From Schizochytrium sp. TIO01 (taxonomy: Eukaryota > Sar > Bigyra > Thraustochytrida > Thraustochytriidae): DNA of 64,000 nucleotides. Position numbers and translations under genes: made by a program. Shown here piece by piece: positions 9,086 to 19,636 of this stretch (its first letter is position 1; each line of letters opens with the position of its first letter). The DNA lies in assembly GCA_004764695.1 (NCBI GenBank), contig SMSO01000025.1:481102-545101 (forward strand). The letters are read 5' to 3'. Under the pieces are notes generated by a model. The model was given only the letters and a program-made list of their open reading frames with translations. It made no database searches and was not told where the DNA came from.

Positions 9086-11752
9086 CTAGCCCAAAGTAGG
9101 GGGGAGCAGAGCCAACATATCTTGAGGAAAGACTATATCAGCGTGTTGAATCATGCACTTGACTGCTTTGACAGAACTGGGTAGGTCAGCGAGAGTCTGA
9201 AGCATGTCCCCATTAATTTCTCCCGAGCCAATGGGCTTGTGAACAAAATTCGTGGATGATCGCTTTGCACGAGAAAGAATATTGGGGGCCCAAACAATCG
9301 TTAAATTGTCGAGCGTCATCTTGCTTGTTGAACTCCATGCAATAGAAATATGACACAGGAAGTGCATAAGATAGCCCAAGGCTTCAAAATTGGCTTGTGG
9401 CATAGAGATCATGCGGTCACCAATTTGGTATGCCAGGGTTGTCATGTCAGAGATACTTTCAGAAAGCAAGAGAACCTGGCTGTAGACATTTTGCGGAACG
9501 ATTGGCTCGGGTAGCTCTCGAAAGAACGCCTTGAGCAAAGAGGCCACGGCATGCACTGAAGGAGTGATTGAAGAGAGCGTTGATTTGAGCTCTCCATTCC
9601 CTCCTCGACCACGCCTGATACCAGCTGTTGTTGTTGTTGTTGTTGCCGGAGAAACTGCAACTGGGCGATAACCCTGGTTGTATTGAACTTTGAGAAAATC
9701 AACTACCATTTCATCGCCAGGGATCCTAAATATACCTTCAGTGGTGGGTCCATGGCGAAGAATCGCCTCTACGCAGTCTTGCACCACCTCGGGTACCCCG
9801 GATGAGGAACGCTGTGCGAGATAAAACAGTGGGACTCCAAACACAGCGCTCCCCAAGTAATCTGTTGATGAAGATGATGTTTCAACAAAACCACGTGTTA
9901 AGGTAGAATCACTATGATTGCACGACAAGTGTGGACGCAATGTGCTAGGGAAAGTTGGTGATTCGAAGGACGGCACAGACTCAAGCATCTCGACACCCAC
10001 CATTGTTCGTGTTGATTTGGGACTGGAAGATGCACAAAGCTCTAGTGTCTCGGCCAGTGGATTGGTATGATCCTGCGTAGAAGGGCAAGGATATCCGTGT
10101 TGCCGTTGCTGTTGCTGTTGTTGTTTCTGCTGCTGCTGCTGCTGCTGCTGCTGCGACGAGGTGGAGGCAGACGACGCAGATGCAGAGGAGGGTGAAGACA
10201 AGGACGAGCTCGAGAGAGCCGAATTTGATTGGAACAGTGGTATCCCATCACGGCGGAACTTGGCATCAAGAGTCAAACGACCTGAGTGACCGCCATCGCT
10301 GTGGTCGGCGAGACTGATTCGCTCCACTGCGATGCTACGCCGGGTGCCATGCTTATCAAAGTTGCGTTGCAATTCATCCTCGTCCTCAAGAGCAGCCCGA
10401 CGGAAGAGGTCTCGCACGCACGCCTCGTCTGTAGAAGTAAGAATATTGGAGTGTCCAGATAGCGAGTGCGGTGAGCCAGGTGGAGAAACTTCTGCGTCGG
10501 CTTCTGCTGGAGCATCAGGTACATTAACCACGCAGCCGAGGCGGTCAACGAGTTTGCTTGTGGAATGTACATATTCAAGTTTCTTCCAAAGCCGACTGCT
10601 GGTGAATGGTCTCGCAAGCCACATGCGGGAGCGCAGGCTCCTCGAAGAGGTCAGTACTAAGACTTTAACCACACTCTGCAGGTGTGCTGTTGGAATGAGC
10701 TTATAGAACTTGTGCAGCCAATTCAGATACCGCGAGCTGACCTCGCGCATACCATCGTGGACATGGACAATAATAAAGGGTTCGTGTGCTAGTGCCTGAA
10801 CTAAGTACAGGGCGTACATAAGGGTATGGTCAAACGTGCTACATGGGGTATCTGACACCTTTTCCCGGCCTGATGTATTCCTCTTTGCCTTCGTTTTGTG
10901 CACCTTCTGTTGCTCCTGCTGTTGCTCCTGTGCTGAAAGCCCTTGCATCAAGTTTAGACCAAAAAGTGCCAAAATGCGTCTATTTTTGCGGTCTCGTTTC
11001 GGGTGAACCACTGCAAATCTCATTTTCTCTACAAAAGCAAACGCAGCTGACGACGACACCGAATTTGGAGCTCCCAAACCTACCCTTGCCACTTTTGTTT
11101 CCGTCAATGTGTTAAACGTCGATATATTGGTTTTGGTATTCCTTGCTGACGCTAATTTACTCGTCGATGCAGTAACGTGAGTATCAGGAGCTGAGGACCC
11201 TGAAATTCCAAACTCCGCATTCTCACGAGTCTCTTCGCAGTTCCTCCTGCGGCCGGACCTGGTTTTAGCCATTGAGAATGAACTCGAGGCAGTCTTTTTC
11301 TCTAAGGACCTTGTCCATGACGCCCTCCACGAAGAAGACCCAACGCGATTACCTTCATCGACGACCTTTTTGATGCCTTCCAAGGCCGCCTCTCCGTTCG
11401 GACTCTTCGCTTTCGGCTGTGATAAATATGGCGACGAGGACGTGGAGGCTACCGTCAAATATTCTGTGCTTGATGAATTCGCTGTTTGGGTCTGCCTCGT
11501 AGAATTACCAGTCGCCGGCGACGCTGCTGCAGTAGTAGTGGCGGCGGCGGCAGCGGCGGCGAGGAATGCAGAGCCAGAGGTCGACGATGGCGATGTTGCT
11601 GCGATGGTCGGTCTGCGTTGGCCTAGGATTCTTTGCTGCTCGTCAACCAGGCGTTGTTGTTCCCGGAGGAGGTGAGTTTGCAGGCTCCCTCGTCCGGACA
11701 CGATGCGCGCACCGAGCTCTAGCCGCACGGGCTCTTCCTCGGGCGTCATCAT
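9086..11752 (-). CDS. Sec14-like (divergent CRAL-TRIO) plus RhoGAP protein
   Basis: GTPase-activating protein for Rho-family GTPases, 888 residues, with the domain order of human ARHGAP1/p50RhoGAP but with long low-complexity inserts. The N-terminal 240 residues are Ser/Thr/Ala-rich. A divergent CRAL-TRIO (Sec14-like, BCH-type) domain lies at about 240-410 (ALFGLNLMQGL; FIIVHVHDGM; LNWLHKFYKLIP). A linker with a polyglutamine tract (CAG/CTG repeat at about 10095-10153) leads to the RhoGAP domain at about 640-865, with FGVPL at its start, the arginine finger in EGIFRIPGDE and the family blocks LLKAFFRELPEP and NLTIVWAPNI. The frame extends 5' only through non-ATG codons, so the ATG at 11750-11752 (MMTPEEEP) is preferred. 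The arginine finger is intact, so GAP activity is expected; the target is unknown. Confidence 0.85.
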   Translation of the reverse strand: MMTPEEEPVRLELGARIVSGRGSLQTHLLREQQRLVDEQQRILGQRRPTIAATSPSSTSGSAFLAAAAAAATTTAAASPATGNSTRQTQTANSSSTEYLTVASTSSSPYLSQPKAKSPNGEAALEGIKKVVDEGNRVGSSSWRASWTRSLEKKTASSSFSMAKTRSGRRRNCEETRENAEFGISGSSAPDTHVTASTSKLASARNTKTNISTFNTLTETKVARVGLGAPNSVSSSAAFAFVEKMRFAVVHPKRDRKNRRILALFGLNLMQGLSAQEQQQEQQKVHKTKAKRNTSGREKVSDTPCSTFDHTLMYALYLVQALAHEPFIIVHVHDGMREVSSRYLNWLHKFYKLIPTAHLQSVVKVLVLTSSRSLRSRMWLARPFTSSRLWKKLEYVHSTSKLVDRLGCVVNVPDAPAEADAEVSPPGSPHSLSGHSNILTSTDEACVRDLFRRAALEDEDELQRNFDKHGTRRSIAVERISLADHSDGGHSGRLTLDAKFRRDGIPLFQSNSALSSSSLSSPSSASASSASTSSQQQQQQQQQKQQQQQQRQHGYPCPSTQDHTNPLAETLELCASSSPKSTRTMVGVEMLESVPSFESPTFPSTLRPHLSCNHSDSTLTRGFVETSSSSTDYLGSAVFGVPLFYLAQRSSSGVPEVVQDCVEAILRHGPTTEGIFRIPGDEMVVDFLKVQYNQGYRPVAVSPATTTTTTAGIRRGRGGNGELKSTLSSITPSVHAVASLLKAFFRELPEPIVPQNVYSQVLLLSESISDMTTLAYQIGDRMISMPQANFEALGYLMHFLCHISIAWSSTSKMTLDNLTIVWAPNILSRAKRSSTNFVHKPIGSGEINGDMLQTLADLPSSVKAVKCMIQHADIVFPQDMLALLPPTLG
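10095..10153 (-). repeat. CAG-type trinucleotide repeat coding polyglutamine
   Basis: Near-perfect trinucleotide tract read as glutamine (with one Lys) inside the linker of the RhoGAP protein. Likely length-variable between strains. Confidence 0.8.
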
Positions 11753-11955
11753 CGCGGTCTCCCGCTCCAAAAAAGCAAGGTACCTAGGTAACCAAACCTG
11801 CCAAAAGAAAGAGAAACACCGGTACAATACAGAATAGAACCACTACAAGTGAAACAAACCCTCTTAAACTGGCCTAAACGCGCCTTCAAGTGAACTATAC
11901 GGCGTCTCAAAGTGAAGCAAATTCTCTCTTTCTCCTTTTTCCTCTCTCTCTCTCT

Positions 11956-11993
11956 GACTGACTGACTGACTGACTCTGACTGACTGACTGACT
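11956..11993. repeat. (GACT)n microsatellite
   Basis: About nine tandem GACT/CTGA units with one interruption, about 200 bp upstream of the RhoGAP start, so probably in its promoter or 5' leader. Confidence 0.9.
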
Positions 11994-12309
11994 TACTTTT
12001 CGATCGAGCCAATCGAGAGTCAAAACGTACGAATGTGGGAAACCAGGCGCCTTGCCAATGAATGGGCCAGGAGCCGACTCCCTCTGGGCGCCCCTGTCTG
12101 CCTGCCTGGCTGTCTGCCTGCAGACCAGCCCCGCGGGCATGAACGAGAAGGCACGGGCGGCCGTCCGTCTGTCTTGCTTCGCAGCAGAATTGATTTCGAG
12201 AGCCCTCTTCGTCTCTCTTTCCTGTTCTTTTCTCAGTTCCAATATTTAGCTATTTTTCAAATCCCATTCAAAATGATCAATTCCAATGCTCAAATCAAAA
12301 CGAATCAAA

Positions 12310-12502
12310 AAGTAATCGAAAGTAAATTCGAATTCGAATCCAAATTCAAATTCGAACTCAAACTCAAACTCAAACTCAAATTCAAATTCGAATTCAAATT
12401 CGAATTCAAATTCAAATTCAAACTCAAATTCAAATTCGAATTCAAATTCAAATTCAAATTCAAATTCAAATTCAAATTCAAATTCAAATTCAAATTTCAA
12501 AT
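12310..12502. repeat. Imperfect (AAATTC)n hexamer array
   Basis: About 32 hexamer units, interrupted by CGAATT and CTCAAA variants. Because no unit creates a stop, several frames on both strands stay open, encoding alternations such as Lys-Phe or Glu-Phe. Treated as a simple repeat and not as a gene. Confidence 0.9.
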
Positions 12503-15076
12503 TATTAAGAGTACCCTAGCCCAGCCTAGTCGCCAGCGCTATCAATTCCTTTCTTTAAAACAATCCGATCGCCTCTTATAAACTACTATACTTTACGTTA
12601 AGAGGACCTCCCTCAATGATACGAATGAAAAGGCTTTGATCTCTGTCTCTCCGGGTTCTTGGCTGTCCGCCTCCCGCCGCCGCCCCGGGACTTGCGCGGC
12701 GGACCTGCCTGGCGATAGGCGAAGGCTTAGGCAGCCTCCTGGCTGTCTTTCGTCTGTCCTGCCGTCTGCCTCGCGGCTTCCTCGCCTCGCAGCGGACCTT
12801 GGGCAAGAGGAGTGAGGATCGCTCTGTTATACTTCGCGGCTTCCTTGTTTGGACAGAGAGAGAACGCAGCAGACGATGCTCTTTTCGCCTTTTCCGCTTC
12901 CTCAGCGGAGGCCAAGCGGGCGGTGAGAAGGTAGTAGGTGTATGCACGAGCCTATGCAGACGCCGGCAAAGCCTGGTCCAGGGCGGCTTGGGCTGTCCGG
13001 TCGCCTCGCTCGCTTCGCCAAGACCGAAGGCTATTTGCTCCCCTAGTTCTGCCATTCCGAAGAAAAGGGTATTGGCCTATTCTATCTTTCGCAGAACAGA
13101 GCCTTTGCCTATTTTGGTAACCCTCGAGTTCATAGCACCCACTTATACCTGGCACCGCTTTTCTTCCCCTTTTCTTTTACTTTTCTTTTCCTTGTCTTTC
13201 TTTCTTTCTTTCTCTCTCTCTCTCTCTCCTTTGAAGCCCCTTGGGAGCGCAAATTTTGGAACGGAACTTGCTTCGGAACGCGCTCTTCCGTTCACACTGC
13301 CGACCGCACTTTCAATTGTGTATGTATGCAGGGTCGGAGACAGAACGCGATAACTTGTATGTACCCCGAACGGACTCTCGAGGAATTCTGTGGGCTCCCG
13401 CCTTAAAGTTCGCAGGCAAAGCAAAGGTCGAAGAGATCGGCGGCGTCCATCGGCCTTCGCAGCTTCGTTCGCGACGCCGCCTGCCTGGAGGCCGTGCTTG
13501 CAGGCTAGCTCCGTCCTCGTCGGCAGCCAGCTCCTGGCGGCGGCCCGTCTCTGGAGATCGTTGAGGTGCGCGGCTACATCTTGTGTTTTGCAGGACCAGT
13601 GAGTGAACCGGCTGCACACGGTTCTGCTCTGGAGAGTTTCGCAGTAACAGTGTCGCGTCGGGTGCGCGAAACCGACTCTACCGGGATGGACTCGCGCTGA
13701 GACGAGCTACGATCCCCCTCGCGCTGAAGTCGCCACTCGTGGCAGCCAAAAGTCCACCACGCAGCTGCTGACCCGTCGTTTTCGATGGACTTCTTCGTCC
13801 ACTTTCTCGCTCAGCTGGAGAACCCAGTCGACCAAACTGTCCATCGCCGCAGAGACATACATCTTCTTCAGCATCACTGCCGCCGCCGCAATTGTCGTCA
13901 CGACTCGTGAAGCATTCGTGCTGTATCATACATAGTTCACGGCTCGTGGAACTGTGGACAGACAGATATGATGGATACAGCGAACACCAAATACTCATCA
14001 GATTGGTGCACACCTTGTGCCGAGATTGGATGGCGGCGGTCGTTGGCCGGAGCCGCGGACCGCTTCTGATGATGTGAAGGCCGGCTTCGAGAGAGCGATG
14101 CTGGTGCGAATGACGCAGTCCGAGCCTGGCTGCACGCAGTTGATTCCTTTCAGCCTCTGCTCTGCGCCTGGATGCCAAGAGGGGTACGAGATGAAGATAT
14201 CGCGTGACCCCGGGACTACCTTGAGGGCTCTGCGGCACTGCGATTCGATGAAGTAGTTCTACCATTACCTCTAGCTAGGCAGTAGCACCCTTTGATAGAC
14301 TGACTGAGTTTGGCCGAAGAGCTCGTTTGAGAAGCATCTGTGCGCTTATTCGCAGACAACCTCTGCCTTTCGTAGTACCTACGTTGAGGCCGCGGCTCGC
14401 GGCAGAAATTGATTCGAGTTGATGAGGTCTTGAGCCCGCGTGGCAGAAACCACGCTACAAGCAGGGGCTGATTTCCTCAAGACATGGAGATGGCGTGCAC
14501 GTACCTACACACTAGCGGCGCAAGAGCTTGTTTCTGCCAACTTGGCGCTCTCGCCATGCGTTGACCTGGATGACCGCTCCTGGTAATTCTCGCAGAGAAA
14601 GCGTGCGAGCTTGGGTCTGACACACGCTTGCCATGTTTTCCTGGCGCTGGGTGTACATTGACCGAGCGGCAAATGCGGAGAAAGGGCGATCAGATTTAGG
14701 GGAATTAAACATGAAGTTTATGTCGTGGACTATCGACCAGCCTTGCTTGACAGAGCTAGTCGGTTTCAAGAGAGCAGAGGCCCTGAGAGGATAAGCACGA
14801 GGCGTTGCAGCACGATCTGATTGTGCTCTGTCCATGAGAATGTAAAGGGCAGGCATAATTTCAGAATGACCATTGCTGGCTCCACGGACCTTACTGTGAA
14901 GAGAGGGTTTGCAGGTGCTGCTACCAACTGGAAAAGGCCAGCACAGCCCCAAGAAAAGCGAACCAACAAAAAAGAAGAAAGAAAGAAAGAAAAAAAGAAA
15001 AAAAAAGGAAAATGTAATTGAAAAGTATGATCCCTAGCCAGGTCCTGACGGAGAGGGTTCCGTCTCTCACTCAACC

Positions 15077-17288
15077 TTAAGCAGTGACTCGAGAGCGCGC
15101 CATCAACATAAAGGCAGCTGCGACAGCTCCGAGTGTGGCCGAGGCCAGCGCTACAAGCGTAGTGTTACGGGAATTAAAAGACTTCGCTTTACTCACATAA
15201 GCCGAGCCAAGCGCAAAGGGGCACTTAGGAGCAGAGGCACTGTTCTCAACAGAAGAATGTTCATCTTGTTGTCCCGTTGCCGAAGAAAGCGCAGGCTCAG
15301 TACCGGCAAGGCCAAACTTGGCATCCAGTTCGCGGAAAAGGCCAATGTTCAAGCGGAAGGCGAGAATTGATTCTGCAGAAATAGCCTCTGCCTCAGCCTC
15401 AGAGAGAACCATGGAATCGAGCTGTGCGCGGTACATGTTCTTGAAATCCTTGGCGCTTGAGATCTCGGGAAACTCGTAAAAGGCCGTGCCTTCGTCGGAC
15501 TCCAACTTAAGTGACTTGCGAGCGACACGGCGCAACGTTTGGCCGCCGCTAAGATCACCCATGTAGCGAGTGTAGGCATGGGCGACGAGCAAAAGGGGGT
15601 CACTGGCTGCGATTTGTCTCAAGCGTCCAGCATAACAGTGGGCAGCGCGAGAGAGAGTAGTTACATCCTCATGGTTGCGCCAATCTTGGCCATAAAAATA
15701 CAAGAGGTCTTGTTCGATGCGTTCCTTGCGATCAAGTTCCTTCGGAAACCAGATGGCACGTAACGCTTCGCGATGCGCAGGCTTAGTCTTCTCAGAGGTG
15801 CAAACCTCTTCGTAGACCTCTTCAAGCGCGATATAAACATGGTAGAGGCGTACTGTAAAGGCAGCAAATTCATCTTTGCCAAGCTTGCACTTGATGAATG
15901 CACGAATGAAAGAAACATTTTCAGCTTCACGGTGGACTTGGCGAGTATCCTCTTTGAGTCTTGAAGAAAGACTCATTGATGCTGTCTCTGAAGATTTCGA
16001 TTCAAGAGAGTCTTCCTTGGGGCTTGCAGGAATGCTGCCAGCAGCAAATGGGCAGGTTTTCTTCGCTATGGAATTCCCACCTGCAGGCGCAGCGATGGTC
16101 TCAATCTTGGGCTTCTCCGACAAAGAGCGAGCCTTCATAGACATTGCAGATGATGTGTCACCACCAGCGGCAAAAGGGCAGACTGCCTTCTTTGCAGGAG
16201 TTGCTGCAGATGCCTCCGTTGCAGTGGAAACAGAAGCAGAGGGCATCTCAAGCCCAAAGACAGAGTCCAGTTCACGAAAGAGTCCAATGTTCAAGCGGAA
16301 GGCAAGCACTGCTTCCTGCGCAATGGCACGAGATTCGGCGTCGGTCACATTCAAGGAATCAAGCTGGGCGCGGTACATAATCTTGAACTTCTTTGCGCTC
16401 GTGATCTCGGGGAAAAACGTAAAAGGCAGTGCCCTCTTCGCCCTGGAGTCCAAGGGACTTGCGGGCCACGCGGCAAAGCGTTTGACCACCACTAAGATCA
16501 CCAAGGTAGCGTGTGTAAGCATGGCCAATGAGAAGAAGAGGGTTTTGCTCCACAAGTTGCTTGATACGGCCGACATAGCAGTGCACGGCGCGTGAGGGCT
16601 GAGTGACTGCAGGTGCTTCGCGCCACTCACTGCCAAAAAAGAATTCGAGGTCCTTTTCGATGCGGGCTTGGCGATCAAGAGCCTCAGGAAACCAGATTGC
16701 GCGGAGAGCTTCTTGGTGGCCTTCGGGGATCTCAGTCGACGTGCAAACCTGCTTGTATGACTCCTCAAGCGCAACGTAGACATGGTAAAGGCGCACAAGG
16801 TATGCCTTGTACTCCTCATTGCCAAGCTTGCACTTGACAAATGCACGAATAAAAGCAACATTTTCGGCATCGCGGTGAACCTCGCGAGTCTCCTCCTTGA
16901 GCAGAGTCGAGAGCTGCGTGGAGGCATTCTTTGCGGCCACGGTCTCAGCAACCGCCGGAGGTGCTACAGATTCCTTCAGCTTGTTGTTGGACGAGCTTCC
17001 CTCGCGAAGGGGCTTATCCTCAAGGATGTGCAGCACAGCATCGAGAGCTGCACGAGCAGCATCTGGGTTCCCTGCGCGGCTGTGTTCCGCAATTGCCTTG
17101 TCGATGACATCTTGCAGCGACGTGGCATTTTTGAGCGCCGCAAACGGGCATGTCTTCTGCCTAGTAAACGCAGGGCATCTGTCCATGGCCTCGCGGCGTA
17201 CGCGAGCCACTTCGGTCTCAGCACTCGTCATTGCAGGGCAGGATTGCACGCCAAGGCGAATTCGTGTTTGCTGCTGCACCGAGGTCAT
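15077..17288 (-). CDS. Tandem double heme oxygenase with six Cys-Pro motifs and C-terminal membrane anchor (one frame break)
   Basis: Two complete heme oxygenase domains in one polypeptide of about 736 residues. Heme oxygenase opens heme to biliverdin, CO and iron. ATG at 17286-17288. The N-terminus has three Cys-Pro motifs (Cys17, Cys38, Cys47; the last in KTCPFA). Domain 1, about 128-365, has the proximal His138 in REVHRDAEN and the distal-helix motif GDLSGGQ at 263-269. Two more CPFA motifs sit in the linker. Domain 2 repeats all marks (RQVHREAEN, YTRYMGDLSGGQ). A sixth motif (KCPFA) and a hydrophobic tail, probably an ER anchor as in HO-1/HO-2, end the protein. Cys-Pro motifs are heme-regulatory motifs in HO-2, so heme sensing is inferred. 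The frame breaks inside domain 1 after residue 293: T5C4 at 16409-16417 needs one base fewer, or a +1 shift at TTT CCC C. The other frame continues the conserved sequence exactly. Sequencing error is the simplest explanation. Confidence 0.88.
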
Positions 17289-17710
17289 TTTCCTTTCTTT
17301 CGACTTCTTTCTCCTCTGATTAAGGCTTCCCCGCTCTCCAAATTTCCTCCAACGACCTGCAGGTCACTCTGGATCGTGGTCGTTAGTTTGCGATCGTTCA
17401 ACTGTACGATCTCCGCGCAGATCCCGCTCAAAGGATCTCCTTGCTCTTGCTTGGCCTTGTTCCTGTCGCTCTCCAGGTCCACAGTGGCGCGTGCGAGCAC
17501 GCAGAGGCGGTCTCAGCGACGGCGTGTGCGCCTCGCTCCTCTCGCGTGCGGGCTTGCTCCTTGCCGGAAGCGATTTGCTGCTCCGGGACGCCTCGCTGAA
17601 GGCCTCCTCGACGCCTCTTGGCTCGTGCTCGACTGACCTCCTTCGTCAGTGGGCGTTGCAGTTCTGCGGCACTGCCGCTCTTCGAAACCTCGCTCATTCT
17701 GCGACCAACC

Positions 17711-17748
17711 TCATTCGTTCATTCATTCATTCATTCATTCATTCATTC
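17711..17748. repeat. (CATT)n microsatellite
   Basis: About nine CATT units, upstream of the heme oxygenase gene. Confidence 0.9.
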
Positions 17749-18296
17749 TTCACAGAGTAATAAAAGAACATTTCCATCATGTCACAGAACTAACTAAAGA
17801 ATTAACAAATAACATTTTTGGCGACGATGTTTCTAAGAGAAGCACTTCCTTTTTCATTAGTTAAAAAGAATTCACTTTGCCATAACAGAACACCGCAACC
17901 GTCCTACCATAGACTATGAGACTCCTAAGTAATTTGCCAATATTTTTAATTTTAATTCTTTTAATTTAGTGGAAACAACTAACTGTTTTGTTTTCCTTTT
18001 CTCCTTTTTAAAACTAAAAAAAGAATTCTAAGCTATCTAGCATATTATACCACACCAGCAAACCGACGCGCATGTCTCACTAACGTTAAGTGTAGATGAC
18101 CCCTAACTCCGCAGTGAGGCGGAAGCAGTGCCGGAGAGTGTTTATGGTGTGGGATCTGTGGGTACCTTCAAATATGTATACACTAAGTTGCATGATTCAT
18201 CCTGCTTCCACCTCCCTTTTTTTCCGTCTCTTTCTCTTTCCTTTCTGAAACCTCCTTTCCTCTCAAAACAGTAAATAGTAGTCCTAAATAAAGGTT

Positions 18297-18316
18297 ACCT
18301 ACCTACCTACCTACCC
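18297..18316. repeat. (ACCT)n microsatellite
   Basis: About five ACCT units. Confidence 0.85.
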
Positions 18317-19300
18317 ACCCACAAGTACAGGCTTATCCTTTTAGTGTTGAATTTCGTTCTTTGTTCGGGGACGCCTGGCAAGCGTCCTATGTCTTGAAAG
18401 GGAGGGAAAGGGCTCTCGTCTTCGGCTTTAAAAACATTTTAAATCAGATTTAAAATATACACAGGTAAAGCATATATAACATGAAAGAAAACAAACACGC
18501 GGGAAAGGGCTTTTTTAGAAAAGAGCCGCACTAAGAACTGTGAACGGAAGGCGTTCTAAAAGCAGCGTGAAAGAACTTTGAAAGGGCTTTGAAAATAATT
18601 TAAAGGCGGGCAATATGGGGTTTAAAAGCGCCTTAAAAGATTTGTGAAAAGGACGTGAAAGAAAAGCTCGCCTCCAGCCCTGGCTCCGCTGCTAGCTAGC
18701 GCCGCTCTCGCACGAGCAGAGGACCTTCTCGTGAGGCTGCGAGGCCTCCCCTGCGCTAGCCCTGCCTCCCTGCCATGGCCGGAGACCCCGTCGGCTGCCT
18801 GTGTGACTTCTCGGTCGGAGGACTTGGGAACAGCTGTCAATCAGGCTGTCAGAAAGCAGGCTCAGGAAGGCAAAAGAATCAGTCCATCCGAAGAATTCCC
18901 AGCAAGGCTCTCGCGAGGCTGTCTCCTGCCGTGGCTAGCTCCCTGTCAAGGTGCGTTGGGGTAGACGGAGGGCGAGAGGGAGGGAGGTCCTTGCTGGTCT
19001 CGAGAGCCGGGCGCCCACCATTGAAGAGCCGCCAGTGGCCAGGACACGAAAGCCTGTCCTGGACCTCGCCTATAAATCCTAGTTCTTCGATCACACTGAC
19101 TGACTGATCCCTTTCCACTGTTATTACACTACATATTACACATGCAACCTCGAGACTCCGCAAGCACCATCACTTCATATTCATCCCCTCCCGCTTCAGC
19201 CATGAGGCAGGCAACTGAAGGCGTTGGTTCGTACCGGCCTCTCGAAACCCCTTCCGTCAACGCCGGAGTTTGTTCTGCGGCTCCAATCGCAACCCAATAC

Positions 19301-19327
19301 ATCAATCAATCGATCAATCAATCAATA
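19301..19327. repeat. (ATCA)n microsatellite
   Basis: About six ATCA units with one CGATCA interruption. Confidence 0.85.
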
Positions 19328-19615
19328 ACCTGAGCCATGATAAGCGCTTCTTTCGTTCATTCCTTATGGTGCTTCTTCGCCTTTCCGTGTCTGCGAACAG
19401 TGCTCTCGTCGTCCTGAGAGCACCAGGCACCGCCAGGCTCGCGAACCACCGCACCAGTGCCAGCTCTGTGCCCGAGGCCAGGGAGCAGCACGCCAAGAGC
19501 CGAGAGAATGAATGCTCACTTGGTGCGAGCCCGAGGTGGCAAAGTGAAGCGAAGCAAAGCTGCCGGGCTGAGTGAGGCAGCTTTGGCCAATCTCGAGCAC
19601 ATGCAGGCATACATT

Positions 19616-19636
19616 TACACATACATACATACATAC
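19616..19636. repeat. (CATA)n microsatellite
   Basis: About five CATA units; the same unit recurs at 46530-46695 and 63563-63612. Confidence 0.8.

Larger units (their letters stand above)
11753..15076. other. Gene-poor, repeat-rich spacer, 3.3 kb
   Basis: Between RhoGAP (5' end) and heme oxygenase (3' end). It holds a GACT tetranucleotide tract, a long AAATTC-type hexamer tract, CT-rich runs at about 13175-13230 and a GC-rich core (about 12600-14300). Several long frames arise here only because GC-rich or hexamer DNA lacks stops; they show no family signature. One short minus-strand stretch at 13709-13860 reads weakly like a Y-family polymerase segment (see findings). Confidence 0.5.

Noticed and set aside
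11753..11827. N-terminal extension of the RhoGAP protein
   Set aside because: The upstream in-frame codons start only at TTG; the first ATG pair is at 11752.
12033..12581. 182-codon plus-strand frame rich in Lys-Phe and its minus-strand Glu-Phe counterpart
   Set aside because: Generated by the AAATTC hexamer array, which lacks stop codons; flanks show no protein signature.
13678..14265. 195-codon minus-strand frame in GC-rich DNA
   Set aside because: GC-rich DNA has few stops; no domain, and a competing frame in the same stretch reads more like protein.
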